A stretch of 64,000 bases of DNA from CAVZBT01 sp963773605 (lineage in GTDB: Bacteria > Acidobacteriota > UBA6911), in contig CAVZBT010000013.1 in the NCBI GenBank assembly GCA_963773605.1, positions 62,001-126,000 on the forward strand. The letters are read 5' to 3'. The notes below the pieces were generated by a model. It had not been told where the DNA came from, did no database searches, and saw nothing but the letters and a program-made list of their open reading frames with translations. Shown here piece after piece: positions 10,601 to 18,629 of the stretch (position 1 is the first letter of the stretch; each line of letters starts with the position of its first letter). The translations under genes were made by a program, and so were the position numbers.

Positions 10601-11859
10601 AGCGCGGGGATGTGGCCGACCGCGGCCAGGGCAGCACCTGCGGTCGAGTTGTCGCTTTCCTGCGGGTCGGGGACGAATTCGATGCCGTTGACGGAAGCGA
10701 AGACCGTCTGCATCTCGGTAACGAATCCGTTGTTCACGGACGGCGCAAACCAGCCGTTCCAGAAGTCTTCTATACTTAGGCCGGGGGTGTCCACGGCAGG
10801 GAAATAGGTGGCCAGGTCCTTCCAGACTTCCCGGAAGGGCCTTTCGAGCGGGTCGTCATCTGCGCCGGGCGTGTCGTCGTTGGTGGTCGCGCCGTCGGTA
10901 ACATCCCAGAGGGCGGCGGTTACGGCAACTTCGTTGGTGCTCCCCCTCTTGCTGGCCAGCGTGACGTTGCCCGTCAGGCTCTCGATTTCGTATGAGAACG
11001 AGAGATTCTCACCGTCAGTACTCAGATAGATCTCGGGACGCGGATACCCCTTGAACTTGCGCATGCTCGACCCGAGAAAGGTGGCGAGGCCCTCCCCCCA
11101 GGACAGGCGGATGTCTTGCTTGTTGTCGCCGATGAAGTGCTGCCCGCCGGGACTATCGGATTTCGAGTACAGATCGTCGACATAGTGCCCGAGTTCGTGG
11201 CTGATGACGGTGTCGTCGTACGCCGCTCGCACACCCACATAGATGTACTTAGGCGAGGCGCTTTCGTAATACGAGCCCGACCGGTACTGGGTCTGCCGCC
11301 AGAGCATGGTCAACTCGGCCGCAGGGCGGCTCCCCGCGGCATCCGCCGACCCGATGAACTCAAGGCCATCGACCACGACATCCCAGATATTGAATGCCTT
11401 GCCGCTATCGTTGCTCGAAGGGGCCAGCGTCACACCCATTGGAATGATCCCCGTACCCGGGGTCTCGATCGTGTCCGACGACACCGAGTAGTAATCGCCG
11501 AAACCGAAGTTGTCGTCGGCGATTCGAACGCTCAGGAGCAAGCCCGAACCGGACGAGGCCCGGGCGATGCAGACCGCGGCAATCGGCTGTCTCACCGACC
11601 CGGGGACGGCGACCGCGTACTCCCCTTGAGCATCCGTGGCGCCGGAGGCCAGCGTCGCGCCGTTGGCCATGATCTGTACTTCCGCAAAACGGATCGGGCG
11701 GGCGGGATTGCGGCCGGTGAAACCGTTGATATCGAATTCCCGGTCTTCGTAGAAAAACTTACCCGTAACGGTGTATTGGGCGAAAGCCGGCGCTGCGGCG
11801 GCAATCGAGGCAAGGAAAAGGGCAGCGACCAGTCTTAGGGCAGCCGGACGGATCATCAT
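7698..11859 (-). CDS. giant secreted zinc-metallopeptidase-like protein with lamin-tail, PPC, beta-helix and FPQ modules (frameshifted)
   Basis: This paralogue of the downstream gene has the same domain order and about 1,387 aa. The start ATG at 11859 has GAGG upstream and is followed by a signal peptide (MMIRPAALRLVAALFLAS... cut near AFAQ). A regulatory-like beta-sandwich comes next, then a peptidase domain with an intact zinc signature HELGH at residues 221-225 and the downstream WGEGLATFLG glutamate expected of gluzincins. Lamin-tail (VLINEIDMGRLDAVELYN), PPC (HHTFYPAGDIDYTGF), beta-helix and two FPQ modules (FPQFAVGGSYET, YFPQIADGGGYRT) follow. Unlike its partner this copy keeps the catalytic Glu, so it may be an active cell-surface or secreted protease. 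The frame changes near 8880-8895, where the protein continues at RSADPGSSVTLPLPALG and ends at 7698. The gene lies 126 bp upstream of its paralogue in the same direction. Confidence 0.83.
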
Positions 11860-11861
11860 CG

Positions 11862-12405
11862 CTACCTCGTCGTCACGCCCTGGTAAATACGGACTCCCGC
11901 GCCGTCCGGGAGCACGGCGCGTCCTACCATCCCCTGCGGGCGGTAGTCCGGTCCGACGTTGACCCATCGCGCGGCGGTCTGGGAGACAGTCCCTCCGCCC
12001 CTGAGTTCAACGATGAACCGAGCCCTGATCTCGTAGGGTTCCCGGTCGGGAATGGTGACCGCCAGCTGCGCCCGGCCTCTCCCCTGTCTTAGTGGGATGT
12101 CGCGGTCCTGTGCCGCGGCCAGCGTGCGCCTCAGCCGATCGGGCATCTGGTACTCAATGCGCGAAGAGCGGACTTGGTCCGGGTCCAGCCCGGACTGCAC
12201 CTCGACCTGAAGCCGGAAGACGTTTCCGGGCTTCGGCTCGGTGAGCGGCACGAGTTCAACGCGAAGCGGGATCAGGGAATCACAAGCCGTCTGGGACGGA
12301 GAGTGAGACTGTGGCTGGCCGGCGACCCGAAAGAGTGGCCAGGGGCCAGGCCAGAATCGTAAGAAGTGCCACCTGTCGCGAGGTGCGGGGTATCGGACCG
12401 GGCAT
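11862..12405 (-). CDS. small exported protein of unknown function (frameshifted)
   Basis: The ATG at 12405 has GGGAG five bases upstream and opens a signal-peptide-like stretch (MPGPIPRTSRQVALLTILAW). That frame stops after about 41 codons. A second frame then carries a hydrophilic, beta-rich sequence (SLIPLRVELVPLTEPKPG ... IYQGVTTR) to the TAG at 11862. The good ribosome site on one side and the protein-like composition on the other suggest one gene of about 180 aa broken by an indel near 12280-12300. The stop lies 2 bp before the start of the giant metallopeptidase-like gene, so the two are probably co-transcribed. I do not recognise the family; the conserved-looking RLQVEV and ARFIVELRGGG strands suggest an immunoglobulin-like fold, but that is a guess. 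Confidence 0.55.
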
Positions 12406-12737
12406 AGTAACTCCCGAATCTGCCTGATTTTAGGGCGGCTTGGTGCTTGACGGGCAGGGACCAGCCAGAAACAGCTCCGCCGCACTTTTCCTGTGGTAAT
12501 TCCAGCGTAAAGGCATATAATGCTCTTCCCTTGCTCAAATTGCAAAATTTGGCGCAGGGTGGAGACTCGGTAAGGTAGGAAGCGGTAACCGCAGGATATC
12601 CCGACCCGGTGCGCGCGGCGCGCCGGAATCCGGAGCCCCTCCCCCTGTCCGGTCCTGCGGAGATTCAAATAAAACCGAATTGGTCGTGACCCGATCGGCA
12701 GTGCAGCGCCGGCCGGCATCCGGCGGTCAGGAACCCG
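12406..12737. other. divergent intergenic region, 332 bp
   Basis: No gene is supportable here. It separates the minus-strand secreted-protein operon from the plus-strand ECF sigma operon, so it should hold both promoters. A TATAAT hexamer stands at 12516-12521, but no convincing -35 box lies 16-18 bp from it on either strand. Next to it is an AT-rich inverted repeat, CAAATT/AATTTG, around 12535-12550, a possible operator. These are weak signals only. Confidence 0.35.
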
Positions 12738-13370
12738 ATGCGTATACAAGCGCAAGCCCTGCTTCACGAACTGGACGGCATGACAGGTGTCGACGATACG
12801 TCGGGCGGCAGGCAGGCGTATCATGACGCCTCCGACTTCGAGGCGCTGTTTTGCGAGTATCAGGCTCTGGTATATGGGATTGCCCTCAAGTTTTTCGGCA
12901 ATCCCGAGGACGCCGAGGATGTGACTCAGGAAGTGTTCACCAAGGTTTGGAAGAGCCTGGATGCGTTCAACAACAGCTCATCTCTGAAAACCTGGATCTA
13001 CCGTATTGCTGTCAATACTTGCATTGATCACAGCCGAAAGCCCTGGAAAAAGCTCGGCCTCCGCAGCACGGGGATCGACGAGACCCTGGAGGAGGGTGAC
13101 GGCAGCGCCCTGATCAGCAGCGACGAGTCCGCCGAGGGCAGGCTGATTGCCGAGGAGAAAGCTGCGCAGATACGAAAAGCCATTACCCGCCTCAGACCGC
13201 ACCTCAAAGCCGTCCTGGTATTGAAAGACCTCGAAGAGCTGAGCTACGGTGAGATCTCATCGGTGCTCGGCCTGAGTATGGGGACGATCAGTTCCCGCCT
13301 GAACAGGGCCCGGAAAGCGCTGATCGATCTGTTCGACCCGGCCGCCCAGCCGCTGCTCCAGGAGTCTTAG
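12738..13370 (+). CDS. RNA polymerase ECF-type sigma-70 factor
   Basis: A 210-aa extracytoplasmic-function sigma factor. Region 2 is clear (FEALFCEYQALVYGIALKF, then DAEDVTQEVFTKVWKSL with the -10-binding and core-binding helices), as is region 4 near the C terminus (LSYGEISSVLGLSMGTISSR, the -35 recognition helix-turn-helix). The start at 12738 has AGGAA at good spacing; an internal ATG at 12780 is an alternative and would remove a poorly conserved 14-residue tail. The stop is followed after 3 bp by an anti-sigma gene and then a thioredoxin gene, so the three form an operon. The anti-sigma factor presumably holds this sigma at the membrane until a signal arrives; the redox partner suggests an envelope thiol or oxidative cue, which is inference. 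Confidence 0.95.
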   Translation: MRIQAQALLHELDGMTGVDDTSGGRQAYHDASDFEALFCEYQALVYGIALKFFGNPEDAEDVTQEVFTKVWKSLDAFNNSSSLKTWIYRIAVNTCIDHSRKPWKKLGLRSTGIDETLEEGDGSALISSDESAEGRLIAEEKAAQIRKAITRLRPHLKAVLVLKDLEELSYGEISSVLGLSMGTISSRLNRARKALIDLFDPAAQPLLQES

Positions 13371-13373
13371 TGC

Positions 13374-14192
13374 ATGTGGTGCGTACGGGCGCGCAGGTTG
13401 ATTTCGGCATTCCACGACCAAGAACTGGATCCGCACACGGAACTGGATGTATCCGCGCACGTCGCGCGGTGCCCGCGCTGCTGCCGCGAACTGGAGCGCG
13501 TGAAGCGCGGAGCGGAGTTGGCGGGCATCTATAGGCCCGCAGACCTCACTCCCTTAACGAGGCCGCAATCCATGTCGCCGTTCGCCGATGCGGTGGGGGC
13601 AGCCGGAGGACGCACTTCTGCCCGGCTTCATTTCGCCGCAGCCACGCTGGCGCTGCTGCTTGGGACGGGTGTCGTCTTTCGTTCTCCGCTGCACAATCTG
13701 CTTTGGCGCGCGTTCTCCAGCGACGGTGACTGCACGCTGGATCTGGGTGCCGGCCCACGGGGTGGCCGCCCCGATCCGCTCGACACGCTCCGCGCCCGCT
13801 ATTCCGGCAGGTTCCGGGAATTTCCATTCAGAGGGCAGCCTGGTCCCGGATGGGTGGCGTTCGACTACAAGTGCCCGTCCCAGGTGCCTGCCCGGATGAG
13901 CCTGAAGAGCGTCATGGTGTTCGACTCCGGCTGCTGCGGCAGCCTGGGACTGGTTTATGCCGGCGACCGGCGGAGCCTGTGCCTGCTGCAGCAGCCTGCA
14001 GAACGCCCGATGTCTCTTGCGGGTTTGACGATGGACGAAGAACTGATCTCCTCAGGCAGCGCGGCTCACGGCACCGTCGGTCGTTATAGCGTCCACACCT
14101 GGACGGCTGACCGGCTCCGGTATGTCCTGTTGAGCGATCTGCCGCGCCAGGAGATCGAGGCTACGGTGGCCTCCTTGCGGTACGTCCGGTGA
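13374..14192 (+). CDS. membrane-anchored zinc-finger anti-sigma factor
   Basis: A 272-aa protein with an N-terminal zf-HC2-type domain (LISAFHDQELDP... HVARCPRCC, giving the H-x3-C-x2-C zinc motif) that binds and silences the cognate ECF sigma encoded immediately upstream. One hydrophobic segment follows at about residues 85-103 (LHFAAATLALLLGTGVVF), placing the C-terminal 165 residues in the periplasm. That part contains several cysteines (DCTLDLG, YKCPSQ, SGCCGSLG, SLCLLQQ), which could sense redox state. The start is 3 bp after the sigma stop, and its own stop overlaps the next start as TGATG, so translation is coupled to the TlpA-like gene. The periplasmic half resembles no family I can name. 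Confidence 0.85.
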   Translation: MWCVRARRLISAFHDQELDPHTELDVSAHVARCPRCCRELERVKRGAELAGIYRPADLTPLTRPQSMSPFADAVGAAGGRTSARLHFAAATLALLLGTGVVFRSPLHNLLWRAFSSDGDCTLDLGAGPRGGRPDPLDTLRARYSGRFREFPFRGQPGPGWVAFDYKCPSQVPARMSLKSVMVFDSGCCGSLGLVYAGDRRSLCLLQQPAERPMSLAGLTMDEELISSGSAAHGTVGRYSVHTWTADRLRYVLLSDLPRQEIEATVASLRYVR

Positions 14193-14794
14193 TGCCTTTT
14201 AAGGCTATTCCTATGCCCAAAGCGGTTCTCCTTTCGACGTGGGTTGTCCTGGCGACGCTCGCGGCGCCACTGTCTCTGGTTGCTCAGGGCCGCAGCGTGC
14301 CGCGTTTCGAGATCAGGCTTGCCGACGGCAAGGTACTGAAATCGAGGGACCTCGAGGGGAAGATCGCAATCATCGATTTCTGGGGTACCTGGTGCAAGCC
14401 GTGCCTGGTCGAAATCCCCGAATACAACGCCCTGTTTCGCGATTACCGGGGGAAGGGCGTGGTCCTGGTCGCGATTGCCGTGGAATCAGGCAGCGACCGC
14501 GAAGTGGCTGCCGCGGCGAAGCGCCTGAAGATCGAGTACCCGGTTGCCGCCGCCGACGCGGCGCAGCTGGACGCCTTCGGCCAAATCGTCATCTTTCCCA
14601 CGACGTGGGTGATCGACCCCAAAGGGAAACTGGTAAAGGAGTTCCTCGGGGTCTCGGGTACAAAGCACAAGGACCTGCGGAAGACCGTCGACGGGCTGCT
14701 GGAAGTGAAGCCGCGGCGGCACACGGATGAGCTGGCCCGCCCCCGCCCGAAACCAGCCACCGCCGCCGGGCGCATCGTGAAACCCACCCAGTGA
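14192..14794 (+). CDS. TlpA/ResA-like periplasmic thioredoxin
   Basis: A 200-aa exported thiol-disulfide oxidoreductase. A signal peptide (MPKAVLLSTWVVLATLAAPLS from an internal Met at 14213, or seven residues longer from the ATG at 14192) precedes an AhpC-TSA/TlpA fold with the redox motif WCKPC in DFWGTWCKPCLVEIP and the cis-proline segment IVIFPTTWVID. The C-terminal 35 residues are Arg/Pro-rich and probably disordered. The start overlaps the anti-sigma stop (TGATG). Family members reduce disulfides in cytochrome c maturation or other envelope proteins. Co-transcription with a cysteine-rich anti-sigma factor suggests that it sets, or responds to, the redox state sensed by that protein; this is inference. 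Confidence 0.9.
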   Translation: MPFKAIPMPKAVLLSTWVVLATLAAPLSLVAQGRSVPRFEIRLADGKVLKSRDLEGKIAIIDFWGTWCKPCLVEIPEYNALFRDYRGKGVVLVAIAVESGSDREVAAAAKRLKIEYPVAAADAAQLDAFGQIVIFPTTWVIDPKGKLVKEFLGVSGTKHKDLRKTVDGLLEVKPRRHTDELARPRPKPATAAGRIVKPTQ

Positions 14795-14839
14795 GCGAAA
14801 TCCCGCGGGCCGCGTCGAGCACGCATTGGCCCGTATGAG

Positions 14840-15493
14840 CTAAACCCGTTTACACCAATAGGAATCGCCTTTTTCGAGGAGAGCCTCCAGAGTTCGCTGC
14901 AGCTGTGCCTGATATCGCTCGAGTTCAGACTCCCGCGCGTCTTTCGGGACGAAAATCGGGGGTGCGAAGATGGCGATCACGCGCGTGAAGGGCTTGGGTA
15001 TCTGGAAGCGGTCCCAGCTGGACAGCACCCATTTGCGCTCGGCGCAGAGGTGAAAGGGGCAGATCGGGCGCCCCGTCTTGGCTGCGACCCACACTGCTCC
15101 CGGTTTTGCCACGTAACGCGGCCCTCGCGGGCCGTCCATGGTGAAGCCGACGTGGGCGCCGCTGCGCAACGCCCGCACCATCTCGACCAGCGCGGCGCGC
15201 CCCCCGCGGCTGGAAGATCCTCTCGCAGGAACGTACCCGAAGCGGCGTATGACGCGGGCAATATATTCCCCGTCCGTGTTCCGGCTCGTCATGACGACGA
15301 TGCCGCGGCCCCGAAAGTAATACGTGGCGAGGAAAATCCGTCCGTGCCAGAACGCGAGGATGGCCCCCCGGGTGGGTTCACCTGCAGAAACGTTTTCCCA
15401 GCCATCAACTTCCCAACGGAGGGTACAGCCGATGGCGCGCATCGCCCAGTAACCGATCGAGGACACCAACCAGAATTTGAACCTCTCGCGCAT
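14840..15493 (-). CDS. DUF374 family lysophospholipid acyltransferase-like protein
   Basis: A 217-aa protein of the DUF374 group, related to LPLAT acyltransferases. Signature segments are AFWHGRIFL, GSSSRGGRAALVEMV and FTMDGPRGPRYVAKPG. These correspond to the H-x4-D-type acyltransferase core in divergent form and the conserved DGPRGP block of this family. The N terminus has one hydrophobic helix (FWLVSSIGYWAMRAIGC), so the enzyme is probably membrane-associated at the cytoplasmic face. The chosen ATG at 15493 begins the conserved MRERFKFWL; a TTG 30 bp upstream would add ten residues. A promoter-like -35/-10 pair stands about 40 bp upstream. Members are often linked to lipid A or lipooligosaccharide acylation, but the substrate here is unknown. 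It converges with the thioredoxin gene. Confidence 0.85.
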   Translation of the reverse strand: MRERFKFWLVSSIGYWAMRAIGCTLRWEVDGWENVSAGEPTRGAILAFWHGRIFLATYYFRGRGIVVMTSRNTDGEYIARVIRRFGYVPARGSSSRGGRAALVEMVRALRSGAHVGFTMDGPRGPRYVAKPGAVWVAAKTGRPICPFHLCAERKWVLSSWDRFQIPKPFTRVIAIFAPPIFVPKDARESELERYQAQLQRTLEALLEKGDSYWCKRV

Positions 15494-15531
15494 GCTCGGA
15501 ACCGTGCTCAAAGGGAACCCCAAGTCCCGCG

Positions 15532-15560
15532 ATTCTGAGCGATTTGCCCAGCCAAGTCAA
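15532..15560 (-). promoter_or_regulatory. sigma-70-like promoter for the DUF374 gene
   Basis: On the minus strand a TTGACT box (15560-15555) is followed after exactly 17 bp by CAGAAT (15537-15532). This gives a -35 with five of six consensus bases and a -10 with four of six. Transcription would start near 15525, about 30 bases before the DUF374 start codon. It also lies near the divergent trmO gene. Confidence 0.4.
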
Positions 15561-15640
15561 TCGACGGTACCCTATAGTATGGCGGGGCGAAGTGCGTTGC
15601 GCCGGCGGGCAAGCACGTATTTCCGATGCGGGAGGATGGG

Positions 15641-16120
15641 ATGGCCGAGTGGAATTGTAAACCGATCGGGTATATTCGGAGCCCATACCGGGATGCCGCG
15701 GACATACCCAAGGGCCTTGGGGCGCAGCACACGGCCGAGGGACTGCTGGAATTGCTCCCGGAATTCGAACCGGGTCTCCTCGATATCGAGGGGTTTTCCC
15801 ACCTGTTCATCATCTGGGTATTTGACCGGGCCCAGGGTTGTGAACTTGTGGGTGCTCCTCCAACCGACAACAGGGTGCACGGTGTGTTCTCGACGCGCTC
15901 ACCGCGACGGCCAAACCCGATCGGCCTTTCGGTGGTCGAGTTGCTGGGGCGGGAGGGCCGCGCGTTGCGACTACGCGGGGTGGACATGCTCGACGGCACC
16001 CCGGTATTGGACATCAAGCCCTACACATCGGGTGTGCCGCCCGAGAAACTGCGCCGCGGCTGGCTCGAAGAGGCGGAGAAGCGTTCTCAATCCGCCACCG
16101 CTACACGGCCACCTCGATAA
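15641..16120 (+). CDS. trmO: tRNA (N6-threonylcarbamoyladenosine37-N6)-methyltransferase TrmO
   Basis: A 159-aa protein of the TrmO/UPF0066 (YaeB) family, which uses S-adenosylmethionine to methylate the N6 of t6A37 in certain tRNAs. Diagnostic segments are CKPIGYIRSPY at the N terminus, the strongly conserved STRSPRRPNPIGLSVVELL, and DGTPVLDIKPYTS. The length matches the short single-domain members; the extra C-terminal domain of the E. coli enzyme is absent. The start at 15641 has GGGAGG at ideal spacing; an ATG 15 bp upstream would lie before that site and is rejected. The 3' end overlaps the convergent M24 peptidase gene by 20 bp. Confidence 0.92.
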   Translation: MAEWNCKPIGYIRSPYRDAADIPKGLGAQHTAEGLLELLPEFEPGLLDIEGFSHLFIIWVFDRAQGCELVGAPPTDNRVHGVFSTRSPRRPNPIGLSVVELLGREGRALRLRGVDMLDGTPVLDIKPYTSGVPPEKLRRGWLEEAEKRSQSATATRPPR

Positions 16121-17294
16121 TGTGCTCGGGCGATACTGTCAGGTTTTCGCAGCCCGCCTCGGTTATGAGGTAGGTGTTTTCGATACCCACACCGCCCCGG
16201 TCGGGGAAGAAGATTTTCGGCTCGAGGGCGACGACCATGCCTGGCTGGAGCTCGATATCGAAACCGGATGCCAGCACGGGCAACTCATCGAGCTCCAGCC
16301 CAACACCGTGACCGATAAAGCGCACCTGGCTGTCGCCCGTACCCATGAAGCCCGGCGCATAGGGCGTGTCCCGGATGTACTCCAGGGCATAGCGGTAGAG
16401 TTCGTCGCACCGCATGCCCGGCCGGAGTCTCTCCTCAATCCCGGCCATCATCTGCAGCACGACCGAGTGCGCGCGCGCCATGTCGGCGGGTGCCTGCCGG
16501 AGTGCGTAGGTTCGGGTCTTGTCGGCTATGTAGCCGCCGTGCCCTCCCGTCACATCGATCATCAGGGTTTCCCCCGGAGTCAGTCTGCGCCATCCTGCCC
16601 CCGCAGGATTGGCGGGGCTGATCCCGACATAGCCGACCGGGCCGGGGAAACACGTCGGGTAAGCGGCGCTTGGGCCCGACGAAACTGTGCCGAAGGCAAG
16701 TTCGCCGTTGAACATACGCATCCGGGTGAATCCCGGGTGGCCCTCGCGGCGCAGCGACGATTCCACGGTGGCGGCGAGATCGAGCTCGGTCATCCCGGGG
16801 TGCATGCGGGAGCCGGCCTCGGCCAGGGTGCGGCTTAAGATCAGCCCCGCGCGCCGTATCCGGTCGACCTCGGCCGGTGACTTGATCATCCGGATCCTGC
16901 GGATCGCATCCGAGCCGTCGACAAACCGGATTCCCGGGTAGACTTTTTGCAATCGCAGAAAATGCTGGGTGGGCAAGACATCCATTTCGAGTGCGACGCG
17001 CTGCAGGTTGCCCAGCCCCTCGCCGGCGAGGATGTCCGGGACTGTCCTGGGGTCCCCCATCGGGATCAGCCTGCCCCATGGAGACTCGATTTGCGCGCGC
17101 CGCAGGCTCTTGTGCACGACATACAGCGGCTCGCCGGCGACCGGAATGCAGAGGAGTCCCGACTGTACGGTTCCGGAGAAGTAATACAGGTCGGCGTTTT
17201 GATACACGAAGGCGGCGTCGGTCTCCGTCTGCCGGAGCCACGACTGCAAGCGGCGGACGCGCTGTTCGGCCTCCGCCCTGGGAAGCAAGTCCAT
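16101..17294 (-). CDS. M24 family metallopeptidase (Xaa-Pro aminopeptidase/creatinase-like)
   Basis: A 397-aa cytoplasmic protein with the two-domain architecture of creatinase/prolidase-type M24 enzymes. The N-terminal domain (about residues 1-130) precedes the pita-bread catalytic domain. All five dimetal ligands can be seen: two Asp eleven residues apart in MIDVTGGHGGYIADKTRT, His in FIGHGVGLELDE, Glu in VVALEPKI and Glu in GIENTYL. The start at 17294 has GGAGG at good spacing; the frame is open for another 35 codons upstream but without a better site. Members hydrolyse Xaa-Pro peptides or, less often, other amides, and the exact substrate cannot be read from sequence. Its end overlaps trmO tail to tail. 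Confidence 0.9.
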   Translation of the reverse strand: MDLLPRAEAEQRVRRLQSWLRQTETDAAFVYQNADLYYFSGTVQSGLLCIPVAGEPLYVVHKSLRRAQIESPWGRLIPMGDPRTVPDILAGEGLGNLQRVALEMDVLPTQHFLRLQKVYPGIRFVDGSDAIRRIRMIKSPAEVDRIRRAGLILSRTLAEAGSRMHPGMTELDLAATVESSLRREGHPGFTRMRMFNGELAFGTVSSGPSAAYPTCFPGPVGYVGISPANPAGAGWRRLTPGETLMIDVTGGHGGYIADKTRTYALRQAPADMARAHSVVLQMMAGIEERLRPGMRCDELYRYALEYIRDTPYAPGFMGTGDSQVRFIGHGVGLELDELPVLASGFDIELQPGMVVALEPKIFFPDRGGVGIENTYLITEAGCENLTVSPEHIIEVAV

Positions 17295-17586
17295 GGGAGC
17301 CTCCGCGGATTGGGCGCCGGGCCCGGTCGGGGTCGGACCCGAAGTCCGGACACAGTAACACACTCGGAGGGACCGATCCATCCGCCCCGCTGCCGCCACA
17401 CCTGTTGAAAAAGAGGGCCCGATCGGTTAGTTTCTCGGCGAACCGGACACCCGAGGCCCCGGTGCCGACAGGGCGCCGCGCCCCAGGAGCCGCCCGCATC
17501 TGTAGAATGATGTCAACCTGCCGAGTCGCCCAGGCGTACTAACGTTGCCGAGGTCCAGGCCAGGCCTCTCGCCGCGTGTGGATCCG

Positions 17587-18171
17587 ATGACGAACATGAT
17601 ACCCGACGAGGAGCTGGTGGAGAGCACACTCGGAGGAGAGGAGCATGCCTTCTCCCAGCTCTACGAACGCTATCGCCGGCCGGTGTATTCCACGGCATAC
17701 CGGATTACCCAGAACACCGCGGACGCCCAGGACGCCACTCAGGAGATCTTCGTCAAGGTCTACCGTTCACTGCGTAAGTGGGATCGTCGCAAGGCGAAGT
17801 TCTCCACCTGGCTTTTCCGCACGGCCGCCAACCACGCCATCGATGTGTGGCGCCAGCGCCACCGGCGGTCGGAGGAGCAGATCCCGGAGCGGTCGCCCGA
17901 GCGGCTTTTGCGCGAGAACGCGCTACGCGCCGTCATGCGTTCTCCCTATCGGGAAGTCCAGGGCCGGGAGCAGCTTGCGGAAGTGCGCCGGTGCACCGCT
18001 ATGCTTCCGGAGTTGCAGAAGAAGGTTTTCGTGCTGAGGTTCTTTCAGGAATTGAAACTCGATGAGATTGCGGAAATCGAGGGTTGCAGTCTGGGGACCG
18101 TCAAGACCTCCCTTTTCCGCGCCACCCAGACCGTGAGGCGGGCGCTGCGCGCGTCGAAAAAAGCCGGATGA
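17587..18171 (+). CDS. RNA polymerase ECF-type sigma-70 factor
   Basis: A second ECF sigma factor, 194 aa. Region 2 runs from AFSQLYERYRRPVYSTAY to DAQDATQEIFVKVYRSLRKW with FSTWLFRTAANHAID; region 4 is LDEIAEIEGCSLGTVKTSLFR. It is not closely similar to the sigma at 12.7 kb. The ATG at 17587 is chosen; a second ATG nine bases on and a TTG at 17545 are alternatives, and none has a strong ribosome site. The stop overlaps the anti-sigma start in an ATGA, so the pair is translationally coupled. The next gene downstream, a Yip1/signal-peptidase-like membrane protein, is likely part of the same operon. Confidence 0.94.
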   Translation: MTNMIPDEELVESTLGGEEHAFSQLYERYRRPVYSTAYRITQNTADAQDATQEIFVKVYRSLRKWDRRKAKFSTWLFRTAANHAIDVWRQRHRRSEEQIPERSPERLLRENALRAVMRSPYREVQGREQLAEVRRCTAMLPELQKKVFVLRFFQELKLDEIAEIEGCSLGTVKTSLFRATQTVRRALRASKKAG

Positions 18172-18617
18172 AACGGGACCAACGTCATTACACCGAAGAA
18201 GAACTGCTGCTTCACCTCCTCGGGGAGGATGGGCCGGACTTGTCGCGTGAAACGGCCCGCCACATCGAATCCTGCTCCGAGTGCGCCGCCGTGCTTCACG
18301 ATTATGCCGCGTTCCGTGAACAGGTCCTGAAATGGCAGGTGGAGGAGCCCTCGGAGGAGTGGTGGCGGGAAAACGAAGCCCGCCTGCTCGAAATGTCCCG
18401 TGCCGACCGGCAGCGGCCGCGACGCGCGGGGTTCGGCTCGCTGTCGGGGATCTTCAGGCCGGTGTGGGACTATGCGCTCGAGAACCCGCTCCCCACCATG
18501 GGGTATGTCGCGGCCGCGCTCGCGTTCGCCTCCGAGCGGACGATCACGCTGTTCCGTCTCGACCATTTGCTCCCGAAAACAAACGAGATGCTGGAAATTC
18601 TCAGGCAGGTACTCTAA
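18168..18617 (+). CDS. zinc-finger anti-sigma factor
   Basis: A 149-aa protein starting inside the sigma stop codon (ATGA). The N-terminal 50 residues hold an anti-sigma zinc finger (HYTEEELLLHLLGED ... ARHIESCSECAAVL, H-x3-C-x2-C). The middle is charged and Trp-rich (EEWWRENEARLLEM). A moderately hydrophobic stretch (TMGYVAAALAFASERTITLF, about residues 105-125) may be a single membrane segment, leaving only a short tail outside. With so small an external part, signal sensing probably depends on another protein, perhaps the membrane protein encoded 12 bp downstream; this is inference from position. Confidence 0.82.
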   Translation: MKRDQRHYTEEELLLHLLGEDGPDLSRETARHIESCSECAAVLHDYAAFREQVLKWQVEEPSEEWWRENEARLLEMSRADRQRPRRAGFGSLSGIFRPVWDYALENPLPTMGYVAAALAFASERTITLFRLDHLLPKTNEMLEILRQVL

Positions 18618-18629
18618 GGCTGAAACGGC

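Noticed and set aside
12516..12521. TATAAT as a sigma-70 promoter
   Set aside because: No -35 box at 16-18 bp on either strand; kept only as a remark in the intergenic entry.
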